Origin: Rhizobium mongolense USDA 1844
GTDB lineage: Bacteria > Pseudomonadota > Alphaproteobacteria > Rhizobiales > Rhizobiaceae
Direction: 5' to 3'
Length of the DNA: 64,000 nucleotides
Assembly (NCBI RefSeq): GCF_000419765.1
Contig: NZ_ATTQ01000007.1
Location: forward strand, 186,001 to 250,000
The notes under the pieces were generated by a model. That model made no database searches and was not told the origin of the DNA. It saw nothing but the letters and a program-made list of their open reading frames with translations. Shown here piece by piece: positions 44,572 to 54,721 of the stretch. The position numbers and the translations under genes are program-made. The stretch's first letter is position 1, and each line of letters opens with the position of its first letter.

Positions 44572-45658
44572 ACTCGAAAAACGGCCGCAGGTCTCGAAAC
44601 TCTTCGGGTTCATTTCGCCGCTCCTGGCACTGGTGCTGACGTTGGTTGCAGGCAGCATCATGTTCGCTTTGCTCGGCAAGGATCCGGTCGGGGCGCTGAA
44701 CGCCTTCTTCGTCGAACCCTTGCTTGAAGTCTGGTCGCTGCACGAACTGGCGATCAAGGCCGCGCCGCTCATCCTGATCGCAGTCGGCCTTTCGGTTTGC
44801 TACCGCTCGAACAACTGGAATATCGGCGCCGAGGGCCAGTTCACCATCGGGGCGATCGCAGGCTCGATCCTGCCGATCGTCTTCTACGATTGGCATTCGC
44901 CGCTCGTGCTGCCGCTGATGCTCCTCATGGGCGCCATCGGCGGCGCGCTCTTCGCCGCCATCCCGGCACTCTTGAAGGCGCACTTCAATACCAATGAAAT
45001 CCTGACTTCGCTGATGCTGGTTTATATCGCCCAGCTTTTCCTCGATTGGCTGATCCGTGGTGCCTGGCGCGATCCGAAGGGCTTCAATTTTCCCGTTTCG
45101 CGCGACTTTGCTCCGGAGGCGGTCCTTCCGGCTATCTGGGAGGAGTCGGGGCGCGCGCACTGGGCCTTCATCTTCGCGATCCTCGCGGCAATCCTCGTCT
45201 GGTTTATGATGCGTTATACGCTGAAGGGCTTCGAGGTCGTCGTGCTCGGCCAGTCCGAGCGGGCAGGGCGCTTTGCGGGCTTCTCCTCGAGGCGGATGAT
45301 CTGGTTCAGCTTTCTGTTGTCCGGCGCGCTTGCCGGTCTCGCCGGCATTTCCGAAGTGTCCGGTTCGATCGGCCACCTGCAGCCGGCCATTTCGCCGGGT
45401 TACGGCTTCACGGCGATCATCGTCGCCTTTCTCGGACGCCTCAATCCGCTCGGCATCACCGCTTCCGGCCTAGTGCTGGCGCTTACCTATCTCGGCGGCG
45501 AGGCGGCACAGCTCTCGATCGGGGTGTCCGACAAGGTGACGCGTGTCTTCCAGGGGCTCCTGCTCTTTTTCGTGCTCTCGTGCGACACGCTGATCTTCTA
45601 CAGGATCAGGATCGTCTGGTCGCGGGTGCAGACAGTCACCGGAAAGGTGGCGCAATGA
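44561..45658 (+). CDS. permease 1 of the BMP-type importer
   Basis: 365-residue inner-membrane protein of the BPD_transp_2 family with about nine helices; GLSVCYRSNNWNIGAEGQFT is the family signature, and LKAHFNTNEILTSLMLVYIA follows. The start at 44561 overlaps the ATPase stop by 11 bases; the frame extends further upstream to 44531. Its stop overlaps the second permease by four bases. Confidence 0.9.
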   Translation: MRIELEKRPQVSKLFGFISPLLALVLTLVAGSIMFALLGKDPVGALNAFFVEPLLEVWSLHELAIKAAPLILIAVGLSVCYRSNNWNIGAEGQFTIGAIAGSILPIVFYDWHSPLVLPLMLLMGAIGGALFAAIPALLKAHFNTNEILTSLMLVYIAQLFLDWLIRGAWRDPKGFNFPVSRDFAPEAVLPAIWEESGRAHWAFIFAILAAILVWFMMRYTLKGFEVVVLGQSERAGRFAGFSSRRMIWFSFLLSGALAGLAGISEVSGSIGHLQPAISPGYGFTAIIVAFLGRLNPLGITASGLVLALTYLGGEAAQLSIGVSDKVTRVFQGLLLFFVLSCDTLIFYRIRIVWSRVQTVTGKVAQ

Positions 45659-46572
45659 TCTTCGAAGCCATCTTGCTGACCGTCATCACGGCCGCTACGC
45701 CTCTCGTGATCGCTGCATTCGGCGAACTTGTGACAGAGCGCGCTGGTGTCTTGAACCTTGGCGTTGAGGGTATGATGATCATGGGCGCTGTCGGCGCCTT
45801 TGCGGCCGCCCAGGCCACCGGATCGCCTTATGTCGGCCTGCTGGCCGGTATCGCGACCGGGGCAGTGTTCTCGCTTCTCTTCGGCTTCCTGACGCTGACG
45901 CTGGTAACCAATCAGGTCGCGACCGGTCTTGCGCTGACGATCCTCGGGCTTGGGGCCTCCGGGATGCTCGGCGAGAGCTATGTCGGCATCCCCGGTATCA
46001 AGGTTCCGCAGATCTACATTCCGTATCTTTCCGACATTCCCTTCATCGGACCGGTGCTTTTTCATCAGGATCTGGTGTTCTATCTGTCGATTGCACTCGT
46101 CATCGGAATCAACTGGTTCCTCTTCAAAAGCCGCCGAGGCCTGAAGTTGCGAGCGATCGGCGACAATCACAGTTCGGCACACGCGCTCGGGATCGATGTC
46201 ATTCGTACCCGCTACCTGGCGGTCATGTTCGGCGGCGCCTGTGCGGGGCTTGCCGGCGCGCAGCTATCGCTCGTCTATACGCCGCAATGGGTCGAGAACA
46301 TGGCGGCGGGGCGCGGCTGGATCGCGCTTGCGCTCGTCGTCTTTGCGTCCTGGCGGCCGTGGCGGGTGCTTGCGGGAGGCTATCTATTCGGTGCGGTCTC
46401 GATCGGCCAGCTTCACGCGCAGGCCTTTGGAATCGGCATTCCGTCGCAGTTTCTTTCGATGCTGCCTTATGCCGCGACTATTGTCGTTCTCATTATCATT
46501 TCCCATAATCGGCGCACGACGTTGATCAATACGCCGGCATCACTTGGCAAGGCTTTCGTGCCTGACCGGTGA
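45655..46572 (+). CDS. permease 2 of the BMP-type importer
   Basis: 305-residue BPD_transp_2 permease. Near residue 25 it has the family signature GELVTERAGVLNLGVEGMMI; about eight helices follow and ALGIDVIRTRYLAVMFGGAC marks the coupling loop. Pairs with permease 1 as a heterodimer. A four-base overlap at each end of the permease pair indicates strict operon structure. Confidence 0.92.
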   Translation: MIFEAILLTVITAATPLVIAAFGELVTERAGVLNLGVEGMMIMGAVGAFAAAQATGSPYVGLLAGIATGAVFSLLFGFLTLTLVTNQVATGLALTILGLGASGMLGESYVGIPGIKVPQIYIPYLSDIPFIGPVLFHQDLVFYLSIALVIGINWFLFKSRRGLKLRAIGDNHSSAHALGIDVIRTRYLAVMFGGACAGLAGAQLSLVYTPQWVENMAAGRGWIALALVVFASWRPWRVLAGGYLFGAVSIGQLHAQAFGIGIPSQFLSMLPYAATIVVLIIISHNRRTTLINTPASLGKAFVPDR

Positions 46573-46619
46573 CGCACAACAACAGACGGGTTTCAAACTC
46601 CCAACCAACAGGGGCTAAA

Positions 46620-47693
46620 ATGAAGAAACTAGCACTCGCACTTGCGGCAACAGCAGCGCTTGTCATCAGCGTCGGCTCGGCCGCACAAGCCGCAGACAAG
46701 ACCAAGGTCTGCTTCATCTATGTCGGCACCCGGACGGACGGCGGCTGGACGCAAGCCCATGAAATCGGTCGCCAGCAAGTCGAAAAGGAATTCGGCGACA
46801 AGGTCGAAACACCTTACCTCGAAAGCGTTCCGGAGGGCCCGGATGCCGAGCGCGCGATCGAGCGCATGGCCCGCTCCGGCTGCTCGCTGATCTTCACCAC
46901 CTCATTCGGCTTCATGGATGCCACCGTCAAGGTCGCCCAGAAGTTCCCGAAAGTGAAGTTTGAGCACGCAACGGGCTTCAAGGCAGCGGAAAACGTCGCG
47001 ACCTACAATTCGCGCTTCTATGAGGGCCGCTACATTCAGGGCCAGATCGCCGCCAAGATGTCGAAGAAGGGCCTCGCTGGCTACATCGCTTCCTTCCCGA
47101 TTCCGGAAGTGGTGATGGGGATCAACGCATTCGAACTCGGCGCGAAGTCCGTCAATCCCGACTTCAAGCTGAAGGTCGTATGGGCCAACACCTGGTTCGA
47201 CCCGGGCAAGGAAGCCGACGCCGCCAAGGCACTGATCGACCAGGGCGTCGACATCTTGACACAGCACACCGACACCACGGCGCCGATGCAGGTTGCTGCC
47301 GAACGCGGCATCATGGCCTTCGGTCAGGCATCGGACATGATCAAGGCCGGTCCGAAGACCCAGTTGACGGCAATCGTCGACACATGGGGCGCCTACTATA
47401 CCAAGCGCACAAAGGCCCTGCTCGACGGCACCTGGAAGTCTGAACAGATCTGGGACGGCCTGAAGGACGGCATCCTGACCATGGCGCCCTACACGAACAT
47501 GCCGGACGACGTGAAGAAAATGGCCGAAGAAACCGAGGCCAAGATCAAGTCTGGCGAACTGCATCCCTTCACCGGCCCGATCAACAAGCAGGACGGTACG
47601 CCCTGGCTGAAGGATGGCGAGAAGGCCGATGATGGCACGCTGCTCGGCATGAACTTCTACGTCCAGGGCGTCGACGACAAACTGCCGCAATAA
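46620..47693 (+). CDS. BMP-family substrate-binding protein
   Basis: 357 residues with a signal peptide ending AAQA near residue 24, then KVCFIYVGTRTDGGWTQAHE, the N-terminus of the BMP/PnrA family that binds nucleosides or purines. EVVMGINAFELGAKSVNPDF and DILTQHTDTTAPMQVAAERG are typical ligand-site segments. An AGGGG site precedes the start. It lies last in the operon and is followed by a strong terminator; no cysteine follows the signal, so it is periplasmic, not a lipoprotein. Confidence 0.92.
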   Translation: MKKLALALAATAALVISVGSAAQAADKTKVCFIYVGTRTDGGWTQAHEIGRQQVEKEFGDKVETPYLESVPEGPDAERAIERMARSGCSLIFTTSFGFMDATVKVAQKFPKVKFEHATGFKAAENVATYNSRFYEGRYIQGQIAAKMSKKGLAGYIASFPIPEVVMGINAFELGAKSVNPDFKLKVVWANTWFDPGKEADAAKALIDQGVDILTQHTDTTAPMQVAAERGIMAFGQASDMIKAGPKTQLTAIVDTWGAYYTKRTKALLDGTWKSEQIWDGLKDGILTMAPYTNMPDDVKKMAEETEAKIKSGELHPFTGPINKQDGTPWLKDGEKADDGTLLGMNFYVQGVDDKLPQ

Positions 47694-47715
47694 TCGCCGG
47701 CTTTCGCAGTTGCAA

Positions 47716-47746
47716 AAGGCGCTCCCTCTCGGAGCGCCTTTTTTTT
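47716..47746 (+). terminator. terminator of the BMP-type importer operon
   Basis: Perfect 10-base stem AAGGCGCTCC / GGAGCGCCTT with a five-base loop and eight Ts. Confidence 0.92.
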
Positions 47747-47761
47747 GCGAGCGATCCTAAA

Positions 47762-47787
47762 ATAGTAATTTACAAAAGTAATACTAT
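47762..47787. promoter_or_regulatory. candidate operator of the galactofuranose-type operon
   Basis: Inverted arms ATAGTA / TACTAT enclose GTAATTTAC and a second GTAATA, in AT-rich DNA 52 bases before the binding-protein start. Position and symmetry suit a GntR-type repressor such as the one encoded at the end of this operon. Confidence 0.45.
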
Positions 47788-47838
47788 ATGATTTTTTCAC
47801 TCCTGCGCCGCGAGGAGCGGCATTTGGGAGAGACAATC

Positions 47839-48801
47839 ATGAAATTGAAAAATGCACTTTTGAGTGCCACGGTTTTGGCTGCCTGCATGTTCGGTTCCGC
47901 ATCCGCAGCTGAGCTTGTCGTGGGCTTTTCACAGATCGGCTCGGAGTCCGGCTGGCGTGCCGCTGAGACGACGGTGACGAAGCAGGAAGCTGAGAAGCGC
48001 GGCGTTGATCTGAAATTTTCGGATGCCCAGCAGAAGCAGGAGAACCAGATCAAGGCGCTGCGCTCCTTCGTTGCACAAGGCGTCAACGCGATTTTCCTCG
48101 CTCCCGTCGTCGAAACCGGCTGGGACGATGTCCTCAAGGAAGCCAAGGAAGCCGAAATCCCGGTCATCCTGCTCGACCGTACCATCAAGGCTCCGGATGA
48201 TCTCTATCTGACGGCTGTGACCTCCGACCAGGTCCATGAAGGCAAGGTTGCGGGCGAGTGGCTCGTCAAGAATGCCGGCGACAAGAAGTGCAATATCGTC
48301 GAATTGCAGGGCACCACCGGCTCCTCGCCGGCGATTGCCCGCAAGAAGGGCTTCGAGGAGGCGCTTGCCGGCCACGACAACTTCAAGATCGTCCGCAGCC
48401 AGACCGGCGACTTCACCCGCGCCAAGGGCAAGGAAGTCATGGAAAGCTTCCTGAAGGCTGAAAACGGCGGTAAGGACATCTGCGCGCTTTATGCCCATAA
48501 CGACGATATGGCCGTCGGCGGCATTCAGGCGATCAAGGAAGCCGGCCTGAAGCCCGGCAAGGATATCCTCGTCGTCTCGATCGACGCCGTTCCGGACATC
48601 TTCCAGGCGATGGCGGCAGGCGAAGCCAACGCGACGGTCGAGCTTACGCCGAACATGGCCGGCCCGGCATTCGATGTGCTTGACGCCTACCTGAAGGACA
48701 AGAAGGAACCGCCGAAGTGGATCCAGACGGAATCGAAGCTCTACACGCCGGCTGATGATCCCATGAAGGTCTACGAAGCCAAAAAGGGCCTCGGTTACTA
48801 A
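47839..48801 (+). CDS. ytfQ: galactofuranose-type sugar-binding protein
   Basis: 320 residues with a signal peptide ending SASA near residue 23, then AELVVGFSQIGSESGWRAAE, the start of YtfQ-type periplasmic binding proteins. LLDRTIKAPDDLYLTAVTSD and ALYAHNDDMAVGGIQAIKEA are conserved in the family, which binds galactofuranose or related sugars. A GGGAGAG site precedes the start. A stable hairpin follows, which may raise its mRNA level above that of the ATPase and permeases. Confidence 0.9.
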   Translation: MKLKNALLSATVLAACMFGSASAAELVVGFSQIGSESGWRAAETTVTKQEAEKRGVDLKFSDAQQKQENQIKALRSFVAQGVNAIFLAPVVETGWDDVLKEAKEAEIPVILLDRTIKAPDDLYLTAVTSDQVHEGKVAGEWLVKNAGDKKCNIVELQGTTGSSPAIARKKGFEEALAGHDNFKIVRSQTGDFTRAKGKEVMESFLKAENGGKDICALYAHNDDMAVGGIQAIKEAGLKPGKDILVVSIDAVPDIFQAMAAGEANATVELTPNMAGPAFDVLDAYLKDKKEPPKWIQTESKLYTPADDPMKVYEAKKGLGY

Positions 48802-48813
48802 TTGACACTGTGG

Positions 48814-48843
48814 CCGCACCTGGTCCCTCATGGACCGGTGCGG
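48814..48843 (+). other. stem-loop between binding-protein and ATPase genes
   Basis: CCGCACC-T-GGTCC / GGACC-GGTGCGG with a CTCAT loop and one bulged T, 12 bases after the ytfQ stop and without a T run. Likely an mRNA-stabilising or attenuating element as in many sugar-import operons. Confidence 0.6.
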
Positions 48844-48919
48844 CGCTGCCCGTGCGAGCGGGACATCATGTCCGGCAAGTGCAAGGGCATGAGCGGTCAT
48901 ATCTGGAAAATATCGAACC

Positions 48920-50443
48920 ATGATTCACGATTTCGAGAACGTTCTCGTCGCGTCCGGAATATCGAAATTCTTCCCCGGCGCCGTGGCGTTGGACAAGGTC
49001 GATTTCACGCTTCGCAAGGGCGAAGTCCATGCGCTGCTCGGCGAAAACGGAGCCGGCAAATCCACACTCATTAAATGCCTGACCGGCGCCTATCGCCGCG
49101 ACGAGGGAAGACTTGCGCTCGAGGGCAGCGAGATCGACCCCACCGATACGCTGGCGGCACAGAGGCTCGGCATCGGAACCGTCTATCAGGAGGTGAACCT
49201 CCTGCCGAATCTCAGCGTCGCCGAGAACCTTTTCCTTGGCCGTCAGCCGCGGCGTTTCGGCATGGTCGATACGCGCGCAATGAACCGGATGGCTCGCGAA
49301 CTGCTGGCGCAATATGGCTTGGACATCGATGTCACGGCACAGCTCGAGCGCTTTTCCGTCGCCGTCCAGCAGGTGATCGCCATCGCCCGTGCGGTCGATC
49401 TTTCCGGCAAGGTTCTGATCCTCGACGAGCCGACCGCGAGCCTCGATACGCACGAAGTCGCGATGCTCTTCAATGTCATCAATGACTTGAGGAAGCGTGG
49501 ATTAGGAATTGTGTTTATTACACATTTTCTTGAACAGGTTTACGAGATCAGCGACCGCATCACGGTGCTTCGCAACGGCAGGCTTGTCGGCACCCGGGAA
49601 GTGGCGGAACTGCCGCGGCAGGCGCTGATCCCGATGATGCTCGGCCGCGAACTGGCGCAGACGGAAGAGGCCGCAAAGGAACGCACGGCCGCTGCGGGCA
49701 GCGTCAAATATCGCTTCGAGGGCTATGGCAAGCGCGGCAAGGTAAAGCCTTTCGATCTCGACATTCGCGTGGGCGAAGTCGTCGGCATAGCCGGCCTGCT
49801 CGGTTCTGGACGTACAGAGACGGCAGAACTTTTCTTTGGCATAGAGCACGCCGACAGCGGCAGGGCGGTGATCGATGGAAAGGTTGTGGCGCTGTCGAGC
49901 CCGCGCGCTGCGATCAGGCACGGCTTCGGTTTCTGCCCGGAGGACCGCAAGACCGACGGGATTATCGGCGATCTGTCGATCCGCGAGAATATCGCGCTGG
50001 CGCTTCAAGCCCGCCGCGGCTGGGCAAGACCGCTGTCGCGCGGCGAACAGAATGCTCTTGCGGACCAATATATCAAGGCGCTCGATATCCGCACGACCGA
50101 CCGCGAGAAACCGATCCGGCTGCTTTCGGGCGGCAACCAGCAGAAAGCCATCCTCGCGCGCTGGCTTGCCACCAATCCTGATTTCCTGATCCTCGACGAG
50201 CCGACGCGCGGCATCGACGTCGGGGCCCATGCGGAGATCATCCGGCTGATCGAGGAGCTTTGTGCAAAGGGCATGTCGCTGATCGTGATTTCATCTGAAT
50301 TGGAAGAGCTTGTCGCCTATAGTTCACGCGTCGTCGTCCTTCGCGACCGCGAGCATATTGCCGAGCTTGCTGGAGACCGCTTGACGGCATCCCACATCAT
50401 CGACGCGATCGTCGCGGCCGAACAGAAAATGGAGGATGCATGA
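48920..50443 (+). CDS. ytfR: galactofuranose-type importer ATPase
   Basis: 507 residues with two ATPase domains. First: Walker A GENGAGKST, signature-like FSVAVQQVIAIARAV and Walker B ILDEPTASLD. Second: degenerate GLLGSGRTE but signature LSGGNQQKAILARWL and FLILDEPTRGIDVG. This is the normal sugar-importer layout. Starts 118 bases after ytfQ; its end overlaps the first permease by four bases. Confidence 0.93.
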   Translation: MIHDFENVLVASGISKFFPGAVALDKVDFTLRKGEVHALLGENGAGKSTLIKCLTGAYRRDEGRLALEGSEIDPTDTLAAQRLGIGTVYQEVNLLPNLSVAENLFLGRQPRRFGMVDTRAMNRMARELLAQYGLDIDVTAQLERFSVAVQQVIAIARAVDLSGKVLILDEPTASLDTHEVAMLFNVINDLRKRGLGIVFITHFLEQVYEISDRITVLRNGRLVGTREVAELPRQALIPMMLGRELAQTEEAAKERTAAAGSVKYRFEGYGKRGKVKPFDLDIRVGEVVGIAGLLGSGRTETAELFFGIEHADSGRAVIDGKVVALSSPRAAIRHGFGFCPEDRKTDGIIGDLSIRENIALALQARRGWARPLSRGEQNALADQYIKALDIRTTDREKPIRLLSGGNQQKAILARWLATNPDFLILDEPTRGIDVGAHAEIIRLIEELCAKGMSLIVISSELEELVAYSSRVVVLRDREHIAELAGDRLTASHIIDAIVAAEQKMEDA

Positions 50444-51456
50444 GTTCCTCGCTGAAGGCGCTTGCCGTACGCCTGGCGCCGCAATTGATTGCGCTGGCCG
50501 TCATTCTTTTGTTGAATTTCATCATGTTTCCGCAGTTCTTTAATGTCGTCGTTCAGAATGACCGCCTCTATGGAAGTCTGATCGACGTCCTGAACCGCGG
50601 CGCCCCCGTTGCCCTGCTCGCCATCGGCATGACGCTGGTGATCGCGACGAAGGGCATCGATCTTTCCGTCGGCGCCGTCATTGCGATCTGCGGTGCGGTG
50701 GCCGCATCGTCGATCGTCTCCGGCAATTCGCTGGCCTACACGCTGATCACGACGCTTTGCGTCGGGCTGCTTTGCGGCGTTTGGAACGGCTTCTTGGTGG
50801 CGATCCTGAATATCCAGCCGATTATCGCCACGCTTGTGCTGATGGTCGCCGGACGCGGCATCGCCCAGCTGATCACCGAAGGCGTGATCATGACTTTCAA
50901 TGATCCGGGTCTGATATTCTTTGGTAGCGGCTCCTTCGTCTTTTTGCCGATGCCCGTCGTGATCTGGCTGATCGCCGGCGCGTTGGTGATCCTGCTCGTC
51001 AGGCGGACCGCACTCGGCATGCTGATCGAATCGGTCGGCATCAATCGCCGTGCCAGCACGCTTTCCGGGGTTCGCACGCCCGTTCTTTTGATGGCGGTCT
51101 ATATGCTGAGCGCGCTCTGTGCGGCGATCGCGGGCATTGTCGTGGCCGCCGACATCAAGGGTGCTGATGCCAACAATGCCGGTCTCTGGCTGGAGCTCGA
51201 TGCGATCCTTGCGGTCGTCGTGGGCGGTAATTCTCTCCTCGGCGGGCGCTTCAGCATTCTCGGCTCCCTGATCGGGGCGATGATCATCCAGGCGGTCAAT
51301 ACCGGCATCCTGCTGTCCGGTTTCCCCCCGGAGTTCAACCTGATCATCAAGGCCGTGATCGTCCTGATCATTCTCATCATCCAGTCGCCTGCGCTGCAAT
51401 CCGCCGCAGTCTTCTTCAGCCGCAAGCCGGAAGTCAGAGCGGAGCTGTTGAAATGA
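50440..51456 (+). CDS. ytfT: galactofuranose-type importer permease 1
   Basis: 338-residue BPD_transp_2 permease with about nine helices; RGAPVALLAIGMTLVIATKG and IDLSVGAVIAICGAVAAS form the sugar-permease signature. Four-base overlaps with the ATPase before and the second permease after. By family it forms the channel with YjfF. Confidence 0.9.
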   Translation: MSSSLKALAVRLAPQLIALAVILLLNFIMFPQFFNVVVQNDRLYGSLIDVLNRGAPVALLAIGMTLVIATKGIDLSVGAVIAICGAVAASSIVSGNSLAYTLITTLCVGLLCGVWNGFLVAILNIQPIIATLVLMVAGRGIAQLITEGVIMTFNDPGLIFFGSGSFVFLPMPVVIWLIAGALVILLVRRTALGMLIESVGINRRASTLSGVRTPVLLMAVYMLSALCAAIAGIVVAADIKGADANNAGLWLELDAILAVVVGGNSLLGGRFSILGSLIGAMIIQAVNTGILLSGFPPEFNLIIKAVIVLIILIIQSPALQSAAVFFSRKPEVRAELLK

Positions 51457-52421
51457 ACTCGAAATACCTGCCGCTCCTGGCAACCATCGTCATCTTCGTC
51501 CTTTCCTATGCGGCCTGCGCGCTGCAGTACCCGAACATGCTCTCCACCCGCGTCGCCGGCAATCTGCTGACCGACAACGCTTTCCTGGGAATTGCCGCGG
51601 TCGGCATGACCTTCGTCATCATCTCAGGTGGTATCGACCTATCGATCGGCTCGGTCATCGCCTTTACCGGCGTGTTCCTTGCCGTCGTGCTGCGGGACAC
51701 CTCGATTCATCCGCTGGCAGCCTTTGCGTTGGTTCTCGCCATCACCACTGCCTTCGGTGGACTGACGGGCGCGGTGATCCACTATCTGAAGATGCCGGCC
51801 TTCATCGTGACGCTTGCCGGCATGTTCCTGGCGCGCGGCATGTCCTACGTGCTTTCGATCGACAGTATTCCCATCGATCACGATTACTATTCGACGCTGA
51901 CCGGCATTTACTATCGCCTGCCGGGCGGCGGACGCCTGACGCTGGTCGGTGGGGTCATGCTGCTGGTTTTCATCGCCGGCGTCTTCATTGCGCATCGCAC
52001 CCGCTTTGGAGCAAATGTCTACGCGCTCGGCGGCGGCGTCCAGACGGCGGAGTTGATGGGTGTGCCGGTCGGCCCGACGACCATCCGGATCTACGCGCTC
52101 TCCGGCTTTTTGGCGGGCCTATCCGGAATCGTTTTTTCGCTCTATACGTCTGCCGGATATTCCCTGGCGGCGGTCGGTGTCGAGCTTGACGCCATCGCGG
52201 CGGTGGTCATTGGGGGGACTCTTCTGACCGGGGGAGCAGGATTCGTAGCGGGAACCTTCATCGGTCTCCTGATACAGGGGCTTATTCAGACATACATCAC
52301 CTTCGACGGGACGCTCTCGAGCTGGTGGACGAAAATCCTGATCGGCCTTTTGCTCTTTGCGTTTATCCTGATGCAAAAGGCGATCCTGTTCTTGTCCAGT
52401 TTGAACAAGAGGTACGCCTGA
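51453..52421 (+). CDS. yjfF: galactofuranose-type importer permease 2
   Basis: 322-residue permease with signature AAVGMTFVIISGGIDLSIGS and VIAFTGVFLAVVLR. ALGGGVQTAELMGVPVGPTT is the conserved cytoplasmic loop. It is the last transport gene; the regulator gene follows 11 bases later. Confidence 0.9.
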   Translation: MNSKYLPLLATIVIFVLSYAACALQYPNMLSTRVAGNLLTDNAFLGIAAVGMTFVIISGGIDLSIGSVIAFTGVFLAVVLRDTSIHPLAAFALVLAITTAFGGLTGAVIHYLKMPAFIVTLAGMFLARGMSYVLSIDSIPIDHDYYSTLTGIYYRLPGGGRLTLVGGVMLLVFIAGVFIAHRTRFGANVYALGGGVQTAELMGVPVGPTTIRIYALSGFLAGLSGIVFSLYTSAGYSLAAVGVELDAIAAVVIGGTLLTGGAGFVAGTFIGLLIQGLIQTYITFDGTLSSWWTKILIGLLLFAFILMQKAILFLSSLNKRYA

Positions 52422-52432
52422 CGGAGGACTTG

Positions 52433-53185
52433 TTGCGCAACCGTTTGCTTGAAACACGAAGGACCGGCCGGAAGACCCGCACGAGCCACGCGCAGGTCGT
52501 GGACGAGCTTGGCAAGGCCATCGTCGCCGGAACCTATCCGGTCGGCTCGATTTTGCCCGGTGACGTCGAGCTTGCCCAGCGCTTCAAGGTCTCCCGCACC
52601 GTCCTTCGCGAAACGATGAAGACGCTTGCAGCCAAGGGCATGGTTGTCGCCAAGGCCCGCGTGGGCACGCGTGTGACGGAGAAGACCCTCTGGAACATGT
52701 TCGACAGCGAGATCATCGCCTGGCACTTCGACCACGGCGTTACCGAAGAATTCCTGCTGCAGCTCTACGACATCCGTCTTGCTGTGGAACCTTTCGCCGC
52801 GGGCCTTGTGGCAGAACGTGCAAACGCCGATGACATCGCGACGCTGCGTGCATTGGCGCTCGATATGGCTGCGCCCGGCCACACGACGGAGAGCCTTGCG
52901 CTCGCCGACCTGAAATTCCATCTCGCCGTAGCGGATGCTTCCCACAACCCATTCATGCGCACGCTCGGAAGTCTGATCGAGGCGGCCCTCGTCGGCATGT
53001 TCCGCCTGAGCACGCCGCCATCGCAGAACGGTTTTGCCAACATCGCCGACACGCATATGCGCATTGTCGATGCGATCGTCGCCGGCGACGTTGCCGGCGC
53101 CCGCAAGGCGATGGAAGATGTTATCGTTGAAGGCCGCAAACATGTGCGTGACGCCTATGCGGCGTTCTCCGAGGTTTCCGCCTGA
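52433..53185 (+). CDS. GntR-family regulator of the sugar operon (FadR/FCD type)
   Basis: 250 residues: N-terminal winged helix (SILPGDVELAQRFKVSRTVL then RETMKTLAAKGMVVAKARVG) and a C-terminal FCD ligand domain (YDIRLAVEPFAAGLVAERAN). No ATG fits; the TTG at 52433 lies four bases after a GGAGGA site and just past the yjfF stop. The frame extends upstream to 52325 inside yjfF, which is less likely. By position it controls the ytfQRT-yjfF operon, probably as repressor released by a sugar acid. Confidence 0.88.
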   Translation: MRNRLLETRRTGRKTRTSHAQVVDELGKAIVAGTYPVGSILPGDVELAQRFKVSRTVLRETMKTLAAKGMVVAKARVGTRVTEKTLWNMFDSEIIAWHFDHGVTEEFLLQLYDIRLAVEPFAAGLVAERANADDIATLRALALDMAAPGHTTESLALADLKFHLAVADASHNPFMRTLGSLIEAALVGMFRLSTPPSQNGFANIADTHMRIVDAIVAGDVAGARKAMEDVIVEGRKHVRDAYAAFSEVSA

Positions 53186-53261
53186 TCCAAATTCATCTTT
53201 GTCGCCGGTTCGCCTTGCTGCTATGAGGCAGAGCTGAACAAAGGATTCCCGGAGCCTGCCC

Positions 53262-54626
53262 ATGGAACGCACCTGCCTTGCCGTCATTCTTGCCGCCGGC
53301 GACAGCACACGCATGAAATCCTCGAAATCGAAGGTGCTGCATTCGGTCGCCAACCGGCCGATGATCGCACACGTCGTGGACGCCGTGGCGAAGGCCGGCA
53401 TTTCGTCGGTCGCTCTCGTCGTCGGGCGTGATGCCGACGAAGTCTCGAAGGCCGCCAGTATCGGCGGCGTCGCGGTCGAGGCACACTTGCAGAAGGAGCG
53501 CCTCGGAACCGGACATGCAGTTCTTGCGGCACGCGAAGCGATCGCTCGCGGCTACGACGATATCCTGGTGACGTATGGCGATGTCCCGTTACAAACCGAG
53601 GGTCCGCTGAAGGCGGCGCGCCAGGGTCTGGCGGAGGGCAGCGACATCGTCGTCATCGGCTTCCATACGAGCAAGCCCACAGGCTACGGCCGGTTACTCG
53701 TCAAGGACGGCGAATTGATTGCGATCCGCGAGGAGAAGGACGCGACCGATGCGGAGCGCGCCGTCAAATGGTGCAACAGTGGCCTGATGGCGATCAACGG
53801 CCGCAAGGCGCTCGATCTCCTTGCGCGCATTGAAAACATCAACGCCAAAGGCGAATACTATCTCACAGACCTCGTCGAGATTGCCCGCTCGCTCGGCGGC
53901 CGGGTAACGGCCGTCGATGCGCCGGAAGTGGAAATGACCGGCTGCAACAACAGGGCAGAACTCGCGGCGATCGAGCGTTTCTGGCAGGAGCGCCGCCGCC
54001 ACGAATTGATGATCTCCGGCGTGACGATGATCGCCCCCGAAACGGTTTACCTGTCGCACGACACCGTCATCGGCCAGGATGCGCTGATCGAGCCGAACGT
54101 CGTCTTCGGTCCGGGCGCGGTGATCGACGGCGGCGCGGTGATCCATGCTTTCTCCCATATCGAAGGCGCGCATGTGAGCGTCGGTGCCACGGTCGGTCCC
54201 TTTGCACGCCTGCGGCCGGGCGCCGATCTCGGCGAGAGATCGAAGGTCGGCAACTTCTGCGAGGTGAAGAACGGGCAGATCGGTGAGGGCGCCAAGGTCA
54301 ACCACCTGACCTATATCGGCGATGCGGTCATCGGCGCCGGTGCCAATATCGGCGCGGGCACGATCACCTGCAATTATGACGGCGTTAACAAGCACGAGAC
54401 CCGCATCGGCGCCAACGCCTTCATCGGCTCTAACAGTGCGCTGGTTGCTCCGGTCAGCATTGGCGACGGCGCCTATATTGCGTCGGGCAGCGTCATCACC
54501 CACAATGTCCCTGCCGAGGCGCTCGCTTTCGGCCGGGCGCGCCAGGAAATGAAGCCGGAGCGCGCCAAGGCGATCCGCGAGCGCGCGCAGGCGATCAAGG
54601 CCGCAAAGCAAGCCAAGACTGAGTAA
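53262..54626 (+). CDS. glmU: bifunctional GlmU
   Basis: 454-residue enzyme making UDP-GlcNAc for peptidoglycan and lipopolysaccharide: C-terminal acetyltransferase on glucosamine-1-phosphate and N-terminal uridylyltransferase. The N-terminus shows [20 protein letters not shown] and VTYGDVPL; hexapeptide repeats fill residues 260-430 ([40 protein letters not shown]). A GGAG site precedes the start. Followed by glmS, which supplies the same pathway. Confidence 0.96.
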   Translation: MERTCLAVILAAGDSTRMKSSKSKVLHSVANRPMIAHVVDAVAKAGISSVALVVGRDADEVSKAASIGGVAVEAHLQKERLGTGHAVLAAREAIARGYDDILVTYGDVPLQTEGPLKAARQGLAEGSDIVVIGFHTSKPTGYGRLLVKDGELIAIREEKDATDAERAVKWCNSGLMAINGRKALDLLARIENINAKGEYYLTDLVEIARSLGGRVTAVDAPEVEMTGCNNRAELAAIERFWQERRRHELMISGVTMIAPETVYLSHDTVIGQDALIEPNVVFGPGAVIDGGAVIHAFSHIEGAHVSVGATVGPFARLRPGADLGERSKVGNFCEVKNGQIGEGAKVNHLTYIGDAVIGAGANIGAGTITCNYDGVNKHETRIGANAFIGSNSALVAPVSIGDGAYIASGSVITHNVPAEALAFGRARQEMKPERAKAIRERAQAIKAAKQAKTE

Positions 54627-54721
54627 CGGCCGGAAATCGAAAGTGACCGGCTGACCGATTGAGAAATAACAGATAATCGCTAGGACTGGCTCGTTATTTT
54701 CGAAGCGTTGGGGACATTTTC

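Noticed and set aside
54627..54721. glmS ribozyme in the glmS leader
   Set aside because: The 95-base spacer is too short and lacks the ribozyme core; the element is a Gram-positive feature.
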